Of a stretch of 64,000 bases of DNA, positions 11,789 to 23,715 are shown piece by piece (position 1 is the stretch's first letter; each line of letters starts with the position of its first letter). Position numbers and translations under genes: made by a program. The notes beneath the pieces were generated by a model. The model saw nothing but the letters and a program-made list of their open reading frames with translations, was not told the DNA's origin and made no database searches. Source of the stretch: Mytilus californianus (lineage: Eukaryota > Mollusca > Bivalvia > Mytilida > Mytilidae); contig NW_026262734.1 of the NCBI RefSeq assembly GCF_021869535.1, forward strand, positions 90,215,285 to 90,279,284, in the 5' to 3' direction.

Positions 11789-12890
11789 GTAAGTATATTC
11801 AAATGTTCAAAACAGAGGTGATGGAATGGAAATCCCTTTTTGTAATTTTCTGTAGCAACCGTTTAAATTTCTAGAACAAAATAATATGAGATAATGACCG
11901 TATAGTAAACTCAAATTATGTTCAAACATTTACTGACTTCAATATTTAGTTATTACATCGAAATAAATTTTCAAATTAAATCATAATTCACCATAATAAA
12001 CCTTCATTTGTTCATACATTCTTGATGTGTTGTTCAATACTATAAACATCACAATGAAACTGTTCATGCCGCATTTTTTGAAAATACGTATCACGATGCC
12101 TTAATAATTTGCTAATGCATTACATTCTCTATGTGTAGTGTACACTTATATTGTGAATTTTTTGTGTCTAATGTATATGCATCTATAAAAATAAACGCAC
12201 CTTTTTCGTGCATACATTTTATTATTATTATTTGCAATATTAAGTAAACAACCTTTTATTTAATGCTTGTTTAATTTCGGACGTTTTTACTGACAAGCAA
12301 TACAACTTGTTTTACAGTACAATTTCCTCTTATGTTTCTCATGCTTCTCAATGTTTCATCAAAGCAGATATGAGGAATTTTTATGAGTATATATAATAAC
12401 GAGACAGCGATCTTAGAAGTGTCTCTCCATAAAACACAAATCAGTCATGACAATTTGTGAATACATGTAACAAAGACCACAAAGAAAGAAAAAACCAAAC
12501 CAAACCATCAGCTTATATTTTTTTGACAAACAGGAACTGTTGACACTTCAAGTTCATTCTAAGTTTGTGTTGTAGTTATTATTTTTCTTTTTGTCTTTTT
12601 AATTCCTGTCATGTTTTTGTTTTCATATTTTTACTCGACTTAGAGTTGTTAATTGCCCCCTTGATTTTCATTTAATTTTTAGTAGAAACACACACTAAGA
12701 TAAAAACAGAGACGACTTAACAAGAGGTAGATCTATCTACATATGTAAAAGGCTTACCAGGATTCACATCGCACATTTTTATCTCCATTATGTGGGTATT
12801 CAAATGGCAACAAAGATTAATATAACGTCATTTGATACGAAAATAAGGCGAAAAAAACCCAATCACATTTTTCTCAATGTGCATTTGTAG
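11789..12890 (+). other. intron between EGF 1 and EGF 2
   Basis: AT-rich intron in phase 1. No exon or clear mobile element is seen. Confidence 0.6.
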
Positions 12891-13004
12891 ATATAGATGA
12901 GTGTGCAAGTAACCCTTGTCAACATAAAAGTACTTGTATTGATGTAGTTGAAGGTTACACGTGTTCTTGCGGACCAGGATTAACTGGCATACATTGTGAA
13001 AACG
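12891..13004 (+). CDS. calcium-binding EGF-like module 2 exon
   Basis: The 114-nt phase 1-1 exon begins [10 protein letters not shown], the calcium-binding EGF start, then [23 protein letters not shown]. Six cysteines are in EGF spacing, and the aromatic Tyr before the fifth cysteine region matches the cbEGF consensus. Donor GTATGT follows at 13005. It is the same length as the next two EGF exons, indicating module duplication. Confidence 0.92.
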
Positions 13005-14555
13005 GTATGTAAATAATATTCAAAAATACTGGACAATCGGTCTAATATGATGAACTAAATGAAACTGACTATCTATAAAAATAAGAAGATGTGGTATGAT
13101 TGCCAATAAGACAAATCTCCACATGAAACCAGATGACACAGAAATTAACAACAATAGGTCACCGTACGTAACTTGTTCATTATAATATATATAGCAAAGA
13201 TACTTATTGTTTCATGTGAGAGGAGAAATTCGAAACAGAATTTCGTCAATGCTAAATCAGACAGTTATTTTCAAATTATCTATTTCTTCTACATGTTCTA
13301 GGTAAAACCAGAAACAAATAAACACGGAAGGAAGATGAAGCAGGGTATATTCAGTGAGATAGACAATCAATCAACAAATCGATGTGGAAATTGTAATACA
13401 TTCTTACGAGAAAGCTACATCTTTAATGTTTTTTTGTTGTTCTGTGTCAACATTTTATACAGATCCAGACTTTCTTCTGTTTTTTTTTGTGTCATTGGAA
13501 CCCTGTGAGCTGTCTAACACAGTGGTTTCTGAGCAGGCAGTGTTCGGTCACTTCCAAATTCTTAATACTAATAAACTAGCACTTTTCCTTTTTAACATCG
13601 ACAAATACTAGTATTTCTTGCTGGAATTTCCCAATCGATGATTTCCAAATCTGTTGTTCAATAAAAGAAGAAAGTAGGGAAACGTATAGTGACCGGAAAC
13701 AGCTTATAATTCTGACATTATCAAGGGCATTGCTGAATAAGATAATGTCATAAATCATATCCAGTCATCAAATACATTTGATTGTTTTAGTAAGATCTAG
13801 GAAATTATTATTTTTAAATACCGACACATTTTATACATTATAATAGAAGTTTGACCGGTCCTCAGTCAGGTTTCAAAAAGAAAGACATCACTACATGGGC
13901 AACAAAAGGTGGGCGTAAATGGCTATTTTCTATCCGAAATACAGTTAATGTTGGGTTTGCTCTACGATCTATTTTATGTCCTTTCATATTTCTTTTAATT
14001 GCCAATGATATATTCGAGGTTGTTTCAAACACGATCACAATATTTGCAGATGACACTTGGCAATGCTTGTACAGTTTTGTTGATGATGAACACCAATTAT
14101 AATGTTATCCATCTTATGGGACTGAGCCTTTATCCAATCCTTTGCTAACAAATAATTGATTTAAGTTATGCAATCTTTGAATTTGAATAGAAAGACACAA
14201 ATATCAAAATACATCAATCAAGTAAAACATCTAGACAATAAAAAACGAGATGTACACGGGTTTCAAATTTGTTAATATTGTGCAATTACATCACGAGACC
14301 TTTTAAAATAAAAATCAGATGTGTGCAATTTATTGATATATGTATATTTGCATCCGGAAAAATATATTGCCATATTCTTATCAGCTCTCAAACGAGTACA
14401 CCTAGTGAAACACGATTACTTTCATTCAAAATATCTTCATATGTTTACGAGTGTGTTTTGGGGGAATGAGGAGTGTGTGCTTATTTATTTCAGTACTTTT
14501 TGTAGACAAGCGTTTAATTTTATTCAATCATTAACAATCAATATAATTTTAATAG
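13005..14555 (+). other. intron with mussel-type repeat and a decayed reverse-transcriptase fragment
   Basis: Contains a fragment (13084-13166) of the dispersed repeat that reads AAGATGTGGTATGATTGCC and continues to ACAGAAATTAACAACAATAG, and a separate retroelement relic at 13851-14102 (listed on its own). No exon is seen. Confidence 0.6.
13851..14102 (+). mobile_element. decayed non-LTR-type reverse transcriptase fragment
   Basis: The frame reads TGPQSGFKKKD, then after a gap SILCPFIFLLIANDIFEVVS and IFADDT. These resemble, in order, the QSGFRKG motif, the PQGSILGPLLFLLYINDI block and the Y/F-A-D-D catalytic box of LINE reverse transcriptases, with much of the sequence between them deleted. 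Orientation is plus. It is an intronic relic with no complete domain. The call rests on motif order only. Confidence 0.5.
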
Positions 14556-14669
14556 ATGTAAATGAGTGTGCAAACAATCCTTGTCAATATGGTGGTACTT
14601 GTCATAATAAGTTCAATAATTATACATGTTCATGTGCTCCTGGATTTACCGGGGAAAATTGCATCGGTG
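14556..14669 (+). CDS. calcium-binding EGF-like module 3 exon
   Basis: Phase 1-1, 114 nt. It begins [16 protein letters not shown], then [16 protein letters not shown]. All six cysteines, the cbEGF Asp/Asn/Glu start and the Gly-Phe-Thr-Gly turn are present. Donor GTGAGT is at 14670. This is the most canonical EGF of the four. Confidence 0.93.
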
Positions 14670-16396
14670 GTGAGTATACGGTTTTATAACCTTTGTGGTA
14701 CCAATTTGTCTGCACCAGATGCGCATTTCAACATTGAATGTCTTTTCAGGTATCCGAAATATTTGAAAATGTAAAACCTATTACACACGTTGAAGAACTT
14801 ATAAGACAATAAAGGAAATACTGTAACAGTAAATCTGGACAAGGAATCAGATCTTTATAAGGGAGAAAAATCCACTTAATTTACTTATTCAATATTCTAG
14901 CAAATGAAAGAACACCCTTATCGTATTGAAAAGTATACAGTTATGAGAAAAGTGGATGCTTAGAACTTATTTGTCACCATAATAGTATAGTTTGTAAGCT
15001 CCGTGATGAAGGCCTCATTGTGACTTTGAGAAGAAGAACAGCAATAAAAGCGCTATTCCTTTACCCTTTGTATTTTTGCTGTGCACATACTGATTTTGTG
15101 GGCCATATCCTTTCTTTTCTATTAAAGTAGACACTATCAGTTGTACCACATTGATTTGCTACCCTTTGTTCACTTTGTCTGATATAAACGGATAATTCAT
15201 GTCGAAAATAGCAATTGTTAAAAACGAAATCAGATGAAAGACTTCCGACTTAAACAACTCAAACTCGTGACCAATACCTTTTTCAATGAACACTCTGAAT
15301 TCCCTTTTCAAGTATCCCAACATCCAAAATGTCCAATGCAACATACGTATAAATTATCACATATTTGTTACGAAAACAGTTGGTTGTGCTATATGCAATA
15401 ACCACAGATTTGCCCTGCTCATATTCCTGCCCGGGGCAAATAACCAGTTATGGTGCCTTGTTGTGACGTCATAGGCGTTCCCAACAACAATGACGTACGG
15501 GGAACGTGGATGGAAACGATAGTGGAATTTGTTCTAGAAATAAAGAACGCTGACACTAAAAGAATATCTAACACTGACATTATAATATTCAAGGACTATA
15601 GTTTTGAACGGTTGGGGAGCTTCGCAGTAATGAAGTTACTTCAATAGGGCACAACACATGTATGATTTCTTTTTTTCTTTTTTTTTCTACTTTTTTTTTA
15701 AACATTTGTATAGTTTGAGATAAATAAATTATAACATGTCCTTTTCAATATTTGCCCTGGTATCATCCCTCGATCCATATGAGTCCTCGGCTAGCGCCTT
15801 GGGCTAATATGAGAGTCTCGGGATGATACCATGGCCAATATGGAAAAGAACATGTAATAATCTATAATTATAACGCGCTATTCTCATATTTAAATCTCAA
15901 AGTGTTTTCAAAGGTATATTCATTCATTCATTACATGGCTAGTATTTTTGCGACAGAAGACAATATAAACGGATTAATAAGTTGTTTTTAGTTAATGAAA
16001 TAAAATCAAATATAGAAAAGAAGATGTGGCATGATTGCCAATGAGACAACTTTTCACAAGAGACCAAATTACACAGAAATTAACAACTATAGGTCACCGA
16101 ACGGCCTTCAACAATGAGCAAAGCCCATACCGTATAGTAAGCTATAAAAGGCCTAGAAATGATAAATGTAAAACAATTCAAACGAGAAAACTAACGGCCT
16201 AATTTATGTACAAAATAATGAACGAAACACAAATATGTAACACAGCAACAAACGACAACCACTGAAGTACAGGCTCCTGACTTGGGACAGGCACATACAG
16301 AATGTTGCGGGGTTAAACATGTTAGCGGCGCCCAACCTTCCCCTAACCTGGGACAATGGTGTAACATATTTTGATCCTCGAGCCATTTTTATTTAG
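14670..16396 (+). other. intron rich in dispersed repeats
   Basis: It holds a copy of the CAGATGCGCATTTC family (14697-14790), a long imperfect hairpin at about 15725-15865 (stem TGGTATCATCCC / GGGATGATACCA with flanking arms AACATGT), and a long copy of the AAGATGTGGCATGATTGCC family (16018-16375). The last ends only about 20 bases before the next acceptor, so the repeat may contribute the branch-point region. Confidence 0.6.
16018..16375 (+). repeat. dispersed mussel-type repeat, nearly full length
   Basis: It starts GAAGATGTGGCATGATTGCC and runs through AGGTCACCGAACGGCCTTCA, GACAACCACTGAAGTACAGG and CCCCTAACCTGGGAC. I recognise this block from memory as a very frequent repeat in Mytilus genomic sequence. 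Shorter copies lie at 13084-13166, about 25925-25985, 43648-43820 and 46500-46640. Confidence 0.65.
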
Positions 16397-16510
16397 ACGT
16401 CGATGAATGTACAAGTGGCCCATGTCAGAATAGAGGAACTTGTATAAATTTGTTGAACGGATACAGATGCCTCTGTCTGAATGGCGACACAGGAGTACAC
16501 TGTGAAATGA
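16397..16510 (+). CDS. calcium-binding EGF-like module 4 exon
   Basis: Phase 1-1, 114 nt. It begins DVDECTSGPCQNRGTC, then NGYRCLCLNGDTGVHC. The cbEGF start and six cysteines are intact. The acceptor is TTTATTTAG and the donor GTAAGT at 16511. The next exon opens the Ig region, so the EGF block ends here. Confidence 0.92.
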
Positions 16511-17721
16511 GTAAGTACATGTATTTAAACAAAGGACCAGTCTTTTGTATCGTTTCTGCACTTTGGTGTATCCAAAGGCGGTTAGATCGATGTGTACAAT
16601 CATTTATTATTTGATGGTTTCTGTGTTAGCTGCGTCGTACTAGGTATACAACACATGCATGGACATTATCATTCCAATCATTTTATTAAAAGGAAATACA
16701 TAAAAACTCTATGTATATCATGACTCAGTGCTGCAGTTAAAACGCGGTCGCCTGGATTGCGAAAGGACGCGGGTATAATTTTCTGCAGCGTAGATCTAAA
16801 GGCTTGAAAAAAAGTCATCTTCGCTGCTATGTAACCAAACTATGTGACCGTCAGTCTGTAACATGTAAAAAGTTTGCGTTAAGTAAGGACTAAGCTTTGG
16901 TTTTATATAGCTTGTGGTTACATCAACATGCACATTTAGAATTTTGATCCAGATTTCACGGTGCACTGAACATGGAAAATTGATTATGTGGATGGGTCAA
17001 AATTTGATCTATTGACACACATTGATGTTACTTCTTCATAGTTCATTTTGTAGTATCTTACCTTTAGATGCACATTGCAAACGAAGAGACGTCGGTAATG
17101 CTAAATGTATGTGCGTCATATGTGTTGTCTTTAAGTCTTTAAACAAAATTTATCAAGAAAGCTTTCAGAAAGCTCACACTAAACAAAATTCTCAAAAAAT
17201 TTAAAAATATATTTTCGAAACAAGAAGTGTATAATTTAAAAGTGACAGTTGTTCACTTGTTATCATTTAATTCGTTGACATTAAATGATTTATAATGTGT
17301 TTAATATAAAATAATTGAATTTCAGTAACCAGAAATATAATGTCATATATTTCAGTGGTGAAATTTTATTGTTATTTTTAAAACACGCTAATTTTGTAAC
17401 TATTACCTTAATCAACGTTGAGACAATTATTTGTGTTTTCAAAAACGTTTTATTAAGATTGATGTTTGTCTCGTAAGAGGATTCATCTTGAAATAAAATT
17501 GACAAGGTTTAATTAGCAAAATAAATTGTCTGAAGAAACAAAAATCTCCCATGTATATGATATGAATTTTGAGGTGAAGGATGAAAGTTTTGAGGGACAC
17601 CAGTCAATAGCAGCGTTGATTATTTCCCAAGTAAAATAAGTTACAAACAGTGACGAATGGACACCCTAAAATGATGTTTGATCTTTTTGTATTTTATAGA
17701 CGATATATATTTTATTTTTAG
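16511..17721 (+). other. intron between EGF 4 and Ig 1
   Basis: AT-rich phase-1 intron with no recognised exon or element. Confidence 0.6.
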
Positions 17722-17855
17722 GACATGAAATAGTGATACCTCCAAGTATTATTTTATCAGGAGAACAAAGTATCCAAGAAGGAACAGGTCGTTTTGTCTT
17801 ACCTTGTTTTGCAGAGGGAATTCCCCTTCCAAAAGTTAAATGGGAATCCGTTGAA
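17722..17855 (+). CDS. Ig domain 1, N-terminal half exon
   Basis: Phase 1 to phase 0, 134 nt. It reads HEIVIPPSIILSG, then RFVLPCFAEG with the B-strand cysteine, then PKVKWES with the invariant C-strand tryptophan. Together with the exon at 18578 it forms an I-set Ig domain. The internal phase-0 intron after the C strand recurs at the same place in the next two Ig domains. The donor is GTTAGT, weaker than the others. Confidence 0.85.
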
Positions 17856-18577
17856 GTTAGTACATTGTCGTCTAAACAAAATGGAAATGGTTAGATTGAT
17901 GCATATACTCAAAAACTGTTTAAATCCTTTTGGTCTACAGTTAAATGGTTATGAACAATTGTACCTTCTACAGTATATAGAATGCATAGTTAATATTTTT
18001 TTATACTTTCTGTCTAAGTATCTGATTGGGAAGGTACCAAATCAAGTTTGTAAACGATGTGATAGAAGGGGAAGGTTTCCAAAATCCAAAATCAAAAGCT
18101 AATACACGAACAAAGATATACAACAGTAACAAGATAGACGTGTAGACGAAAGAAATAGCTTGAGGTATAGGGAGAGGAAAACACAAAACTAAAACCGTTC
18201 TCAACTTTCTGTTGGGGAAGGGTAAGCATATAGTATTTCACCTGCAATATGCTATTAATATGTGTTTAAAGCGAGTAAAATTGGAATTCGTTATTGTTCG
18301 ACATTATTAAAAACCGAAAAGCAAGTGAAGCAATAGAATGTGTCAATAGGTATCAATAGATAAATGTCGACACTTATTAGTTGGTGATACTAAAAATTAT
18401 TTGATGATGAAAACAGAAATATGCTTGCAGTAAGAAGTGCTTGATATACGCAAAAAAACATTTTTAAACATTGACATATTTGTGCATTATTTAGATTTAC
18501 AATAGACGAGTTGAAAAGTCAAGAAAATATGTTAAATAAATTGTTCATGGTTTTTTAAAATGCGAAATTTATTTCAG
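17856..18577 (+). other. intron inside Ig 1
   Basis: Phase-0 intron. No exon or recognised element is seen. Confidence 0.6.
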
Positions 18578-18719
18578 GCAAAGTTACAGTCAAATGTTAA
18601 ACAGGTTGACCATTATTTAGTTATAAAAAATGTTACAATTGCCGACTCTGGGTATTATATGTGCACAGCCACAAACAGAGCGGGTACCGATATAAAAATA
18701 GTTCATGTAAATGTCAATG
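18578..18719 (+). CDS. Ig domain 1, C-terminal half exon
   Basis: Phase 0 to phase 1, 142 nt. It contains HYLVIKNVTIADSGYYMC, the classic I-set D-x-G-x-Y-x-C motif, followed by TATNRAGTD and the G strand IVHVNVN. Acceptor TTTCAG and donor GTAAGT are strong. Confidence 0.92.
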
Positions 18720-19593
18720 GTAAGTAAATTGTTGTATTATTTGGTGTTGCCTTTCGGGCATATGCATAAATATATTGTAGGAATAATGTTAACACATTCT
18801 AGCTGAAATTTTGTTCTAAATGTATTGATTGCTATGGATTTGTTTTACCAATAAAATCACGGGAATATACATTGTATCATATTAAACATTGTAGCATTGG
18901 TCGACTGTAGTCGTCTTATGTACCAAGAATAAATGTTAGCTGTATTTTAAACAGAAACATAATTGCATTCATAAAAAACCGACAGAAGTAAATAAATAAT
19001 ACATTAAATTCAAATTTTTTTTTATTGTTTTTATACATTTGATGTTATATTGATAACCTTTTTTAATTTCATTCTATCAATTTAGGTTTTCTAGAAATTA
19101 TACAATTCAAACTCTAAAATAGATAAAAAAAGCATTAAACTACGATCAGTTTTTTTTTTTACAACAGTTAACAATACAGTTTTTCTTTTCATGAATTATC
19201 ATTTAACACTATTTATCGGTCAACTTTCAATAATTTAGTGTTAACCAGTAACTAAGTCCAACTTATGAAACTGATTTCACTTTCAGTATCAAGTGTAAGG
19301 GCTTTGGAAGCTGAAAATTTATGCAAAGTCGTCATAAGCTTCCAACAAAAGTACTACTAGTGTTAAATTGATATACCATAACTTTATCAAACCGAAATAT
19401 CGTTAGCATTTTTTTTTACGGAAAAGCACATACTAGAAAATTATTTTCGGCAGATAATCGTTTGAAATAATGTTAAAACGTTGTTAATATGAAATGTATT
19501 GTAGGAATGTTTAATTCATCAAATATGCACATAGAGGAATAAACATTGATTTGTCAAGTTTTGAAATAAAACAATACAATATATGTTTTGCAG
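18720..19593 (+). other. intron between Ig 1 and Ig 2 with a small dispersed repeat
   Basis: At 19325-19470 there is a block (CATAAGCTTCCAACAAAAGT, TACGGAAAAGCA) that recurs at 26005-26140 in the duplicated region. Otherwise it is AT-rich with no exon. Confidence 0.5.
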
Positions 19594-19727
19594 TAAAACA
19601 CCAAATTCAGGTTGCACCTCGAATTACAGCACCCTCCGAGGTATAGGTTAATTATTATGCTGACGCAAAATTAGTTTGCAATGTTATTGGTATTCCAACA
19701 CCTCGAATAAAATGGAAAGTTAATAAT
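19594..19727 (+). CDS. Ig domain 2, N-terminal half exon with in-frame TAG
   Basis: Phase 1 to phase 0, 134 nt, exactly the length of the matching Ig 1 exon. It reads KHQIQVAPRITAPSEV, then stop (TAG at 19644-19646), then YYADAKLVCNVIG with the B-strand cysteine and PRIKWKVNN with the tryptophan. A one-base change from CAG, AAG or TAT would explain the stop. Acceptor TTGCAG and donor GTAAGA are present. Skipping this exon alone would break phase; skipping the two Ig 2 exons together would not. Confidence 0.85.
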
Positions 19728-20691
19728 GTAAGAAAGATTAAATAACATTTATACTTTTAAGGGGACAATAACATTGCAATCGCTACAAGTTATCTTATCT
19801 CTATTTTATAATTATGATACCTCTCTTTATTCTTTTTTTTATCTTATAGGAGATAAAGGTTAAATTATCGATGTCCGAAACTCGATTTAGTTGATATGTA
19901 TCTTCAAATCGTAAGGATGTTAACGCAAACAGGTCATTGTAAAGCCTTCAGCGATAATCAACATCAGTACTGAATAGAATACTATTTAAGCTAGGGATGA
20001 AAAATGATAAAATTATTTAAAAGAGAAAAAAATACCTTTGATTTCATTTTTGTTGCAAATTGAAAAAAAAATTCTGCAAGTATTTATGTTTAACTTTTTC
20101 CAATATTGTTGCTAAAAAAAAACCCCCAAAGATTGTATTCACTTTTCAAACCTCAAATTTTTCAAAACAATTTAAAATTGAAAAATCCAATGTCAGTATT
20201 TTTAACTAAAATCAAGTTTGAAAATCGCGAAAAATGAAACAATTTTTATTTTCAAAAACATCTTGAATCTTGTTTGAAATAAATGTATACTGTCTTGCAC
20301 TGATGTTTCCCTTTCCAGAACATATTGGTATTTGTGATGTTGTCTATCACTTAATGTTATAACAGGAACATTGCACACATATGTATTCACACATAACAGT
20401 TGTAGACACATATATTTGCGAGTAAATTTTTACCCTGCTTTCCAAGTCATATGCTGTATTTTATTTCTCTTTTTAAGTGTGTGGTCATCCTGTTCAAGGC
20501 TGTACTGTGTATAACTTTCTGTTAATTATGTGTCTACAAACTACGAAAAAGAGAAAGACAGTGTATATATCTCAACTGCTTTGTGTCATGTGTGTGTCTG
20601 TAAAATTTCAGACTATCTTGATCATATGTTATTTGTTGTAACTTTATTTTTGTACGAAATTTTTTCTTGGTATGAAATTCATATTTTGTAG
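19728..20691 (+). other. intron inside Ig 2
   Basis: Phase-0 intron, AT-rich. No exon or recognised element is seen. Confidence 0.6.
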
Positions 20692-20824
20692 AAAACCTTA
20701 CCGTCAACAAGTTCAACACTGCTTTTACTTAGAGCGACAAATGAAACGGCTGGAATATATACATGTATTGCAGCAAATGATGTTGGAATAAGCCAAGCAA
20801 ATATAAAGCTCAAAGTCAATTTCG
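20692..20824 (+). CDS. Ig domain 2, C-terminal half exon
   Basis: Phase 0 to phase 1, 133 nt. It contains STLLLLRATNETAGIYTC, an I-set F-strand in which the usual D-x-G is E-T-A-G, then IAANDVGISQANIKLKV. The acceptor is TTTTGTAG and the donor GTAATT, a weaker donor. Confidence 0.87.
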
Positions 20825-21174
20825 GTAATTTGTCATTTTAATTTTCTCACCACTTCTTTAGACTTAGAGCGATGTAGAGCTTTACTGATCATTTCTAAAT
20901 GTGTATTTTGTGAAATCATATCGTGACTAAATTGATATAACAATAATTCAGCTGAAATAATGTTGGGTTTGTTTGTAATGGCGACATATTTCAATCTCAA
21001 CATTCCTTTAAAACCGCAGAAATTGTTTGTTTGGATACATAACGGAACGTAGAATTAGTCAAATGTTTAAGTACAAAAATAACTTTAAAATCAGTTTGAA
21101 GATTATGGCATCACTCTTTATCGTATTATCATACTAGTATATAAATATTATATAATTGTATTTTTGTATCTTAG
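20825..21174 (+). other. intron between Ig 2 and Ig 3
   Basis: Short phase-1 intron, AT-rich, with no other feature seen. Confidence 0.7.
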
Positions 21175-21293
21175 ATACACCAAAGATAGTATCTCCGCCA
21201 TTTACGAAGATTTGCCAGGCTGGTGAATCCCATAATTTCACGTGCATAGCAACTGGACATCCCTCTCCCGAAATATCATGGTCATTTACTTCC
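21175..21293 (+). CDS. Ig domain 3, N-terminal half exon
   Basis: Phase 1 to phase 0, 119 nt, slightly shorter than its Ig 1 and Ig 2 counterparts. It reads TPKIVSPPFTKICQAGESH, then NFTCIATGHPSPEISWSF with the B-strand cysteine, the HPSPEISW C-strand motif and the core tryptophan. Acceptor CTTAG and donor GTAAGT are intact. Confidence 0.9.
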
Positions 21294-23558
21294 GTAAGTT
21301 AATAATTGATATAGCTAGAGATAGACAAATAGACGATACTGATGCTGTATCTGTATCTGTTAACTTCAAATACCATTTAACATCATACCTTACATGTACA
21401 TGATTCATAGGCAATGTTGTACATAGATAATAAATATTAAATAAACTTAAATGAAAATAAAAGAATGAACTGAGATAGAATTATTTGCCTGGAATACGTT
21501 GTATTTTTATAAATTTTTAAAAGCAAGGTAAGAAATAAACGCTTAACGATAGGTAAAATATAGATTCAGATCTGCTCCGATATTAAAAACAACATTTTCA
21601 ATGGAGAATGTAGGAAGACAAGATATGTGAGAATTTCAAATATCAATCTGTGCACTCTAACTATGCCAACAAATTAAATTATGGCATGTAACCACGATAT
21701 GCTCCATTGTGTAGTTAAAATTCTGATTTAACCTTCAAGAAATGGTACATTGTAATCTTGAAAAAGACCAATTTAAAACATTAAAAAGAGAATGTCGTGT
21801 TTTCATTCATGTAATTAAAATTTTCACAGATTTCTCTAAATATAGAAAAAAAAGAAACAGAATAAATCAGTACCAGAATCTATGACAAACAAGACGATTT
21901 TAATTTTGAAATTATCAATTTTTCCCACCTTAGTAGCAATAAACCAACTTCACCTGCATATGGGATATACATTTCCCAACTCATTCGGTATTCAACAGTT
22001 TGCAGCTGCTACTCAGACTTTTTAAAACGTCACCAGTGTCTGAACAGAAAGTTGATGAACCAGGGTTATGTCAAAGAACGTCTCGTCCTTTTTTTTTAAA
22101 TTCATCGGAAGATACCAAGACCTTGTAGATAAATATTCCGTATCAACTTCACAGATAATACACGATTGTCTTGAAGTATATATTCTAGATACTGACGTTG
22201 TTTATCATCTTAATTACGTGTTATAGTGTTCTTTTATTTGTCTTTGTAAATTATTACTTTTACTGTTTAGTCTATTTTTTTCTAATATCCATTTGACGTG
22301 GCTCGGTACTTAAACATCCCGTCATTGTGTTATTGTGCTAGGGTAAATTTTTGCATTCTTGTCTTTCGTTTTTGCTTATGTGCTTTGTCTATATGCCTTT
22401 TTGTTTTTCTTTGTTTGTTTTTAAAGTGATTAAAATTATAACACAATGTTGACTGCTGTACCCCCATTTTTGACATTTTTACCTATTAAGTCTGTTTGTT
22501 TTGTTCACACATTGTTGTCAATATAATGGAATTTGATGCGACTGTCATACAAGTGAGAGGTTTAGCTAGCTATAAAACCAAGTTAAATCCACCATTTTCT
22601 GCAGAATAAAATGTGTGTGAGATTTTGATTTTGCCATTTGTTTATGGACTTTCCGTTTTGAATTTTTCTCGGATTTCGGTATTTTTGTTATTTAATTTTT
22701 TTTGAAAGACTTCTCCCATGTTTTGATATCCAAGTCGGATTTCGCACACCTTTTATTGATATTTAGTCCATTTTGATATTCAATGGTTTCCAACTTTATA
22801 GTTGATTTAGGCTTTTGGACCTCAATTAAAAAAGTTCCGTAACTTTACCCACCTGGGTCTTTGGGTCCAAGCAACCTTAGGCAATTGCCTATCATTTGTA
22901 TCTAGTGTGGACAAAAGATTTGCCGTAAGGACTTTTTTATGAATTAAAGAAGGGAGGGGGTTGGGTCACCCTGATATGAGCAAGCACGGTTGGGTTATCC
23001 TTTCAACAACATTTTTTGCTTTCACGATGTAAACACGAAATGATAATGACATTGTATCGTGCAACATCATCGAAACTTCACTTTGAATACTTTAATTTAT
23101 TATGTAAATATGCAAAATATACAAGTGCTTGCTACTAATATTCATCACTTTGATACGCACATACGTTGTTTTGTGGGGTTTGTTTTCTTTTCGGCCAAGG
23201 TATTGTCAATTTTCATTTGACATATGATATTTGATTGGCCTTTCGTAAGTTCTCACTTCTTATTCATGTTATTGCTTAAATCTCTGATTTCATTGTGACG
23301 CTAACAATATGTGAAACAAAAGTTCTAATAAGTAATCCTTTAATTAAAAAAAGGAGGTAAAAATGAAATATAACCAACAAGTCGTGCATGAGGTAGACAC
23401 TTAAATAATGACAACATTACCGTATACTACATATTGTCGAAAAAGAAAGTTGATCAAACGTTTTATTGTGTATAGGACAAACCAAAATCAAAAGGAGGTC
23501 AGTGCTTTTGATTGTGTAGTAATTATTTGAAATATTCGACTAAGATTAATTGTTTCAG
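21294..23558 (+). other. intron inside Ig 3 carrying a retroelement tail
   Basis: A 2.3-kb phase-0 intron, the longest of the Ig internal introns. The extra length is explained largely by a retroelement 3' end at about 21888-22800 (listed separately). Confidence 0.65.
21888..22800 (+). mobile_element. 3' end of a reverse-transcriptase element with its untranslated tail
   Basis: From 21888 the frame reads QDDFNFEIINFSHLSSNKPT, SPAYGIYISQLIRYSTVC, DFLKRHQCLNRKLMNQGYVK and ERLV. This is a C-terminal stretch I remember from abundant bivalve and cnidarian reverse-transcriptase proteins (SPAYGVYISQLIRY...LLNQGF). A poly-T run near 22088-22096 shifts the frame, and the protein then continues FIGRYQDLVDKYS in another frame. 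Downstream, GAATTTGATGCGACTGTCAT and CAAGTGAGAGGTTTAGCTAG belong to a tail I associate with many mussel loci. It is a truncated copy in the same orientation as the host gene. Confidence 0.65.
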
Positions 23559-23715
23559 TTTGTTCACCACTCATCGGTATTACCACGGCATGTCAAGTTT
23601 AACAATGATACAGTTATACAACTAGTTAATATACAGGAATCAGGAGTATTGGCTTGTACAGCGACAAACGAGTTTGGCACAGATAATATATCAGCAAACG
23701 TTATTGTTAGACACA
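23559..23715 (+). CDS. Ig domain 3, C-terminal half exon
   Basis: Phase 0 to phase 1, 157 nt. It contains VKFNNDTVIQLVNIQESGVL, then ACTATNEFGTDNISANVIV. The F-strand cysteine is present, but the usual Tyr two residues before it is Leu (GVLAC), a departure from the D-x-G-x-Y-x-C consensus. Acceptor TTTCAG and donor GTAAGA are intact. Confidence 0.88.

Noticed and set aside
13384-13611. 75-codon frame in the intron between EGF 2 and EGF 3
   Set aside because: Cysteine and hydrophobic content suggested a missed module, but cysteine spacing fits neither EGF nor Ig and there are no splice borders.
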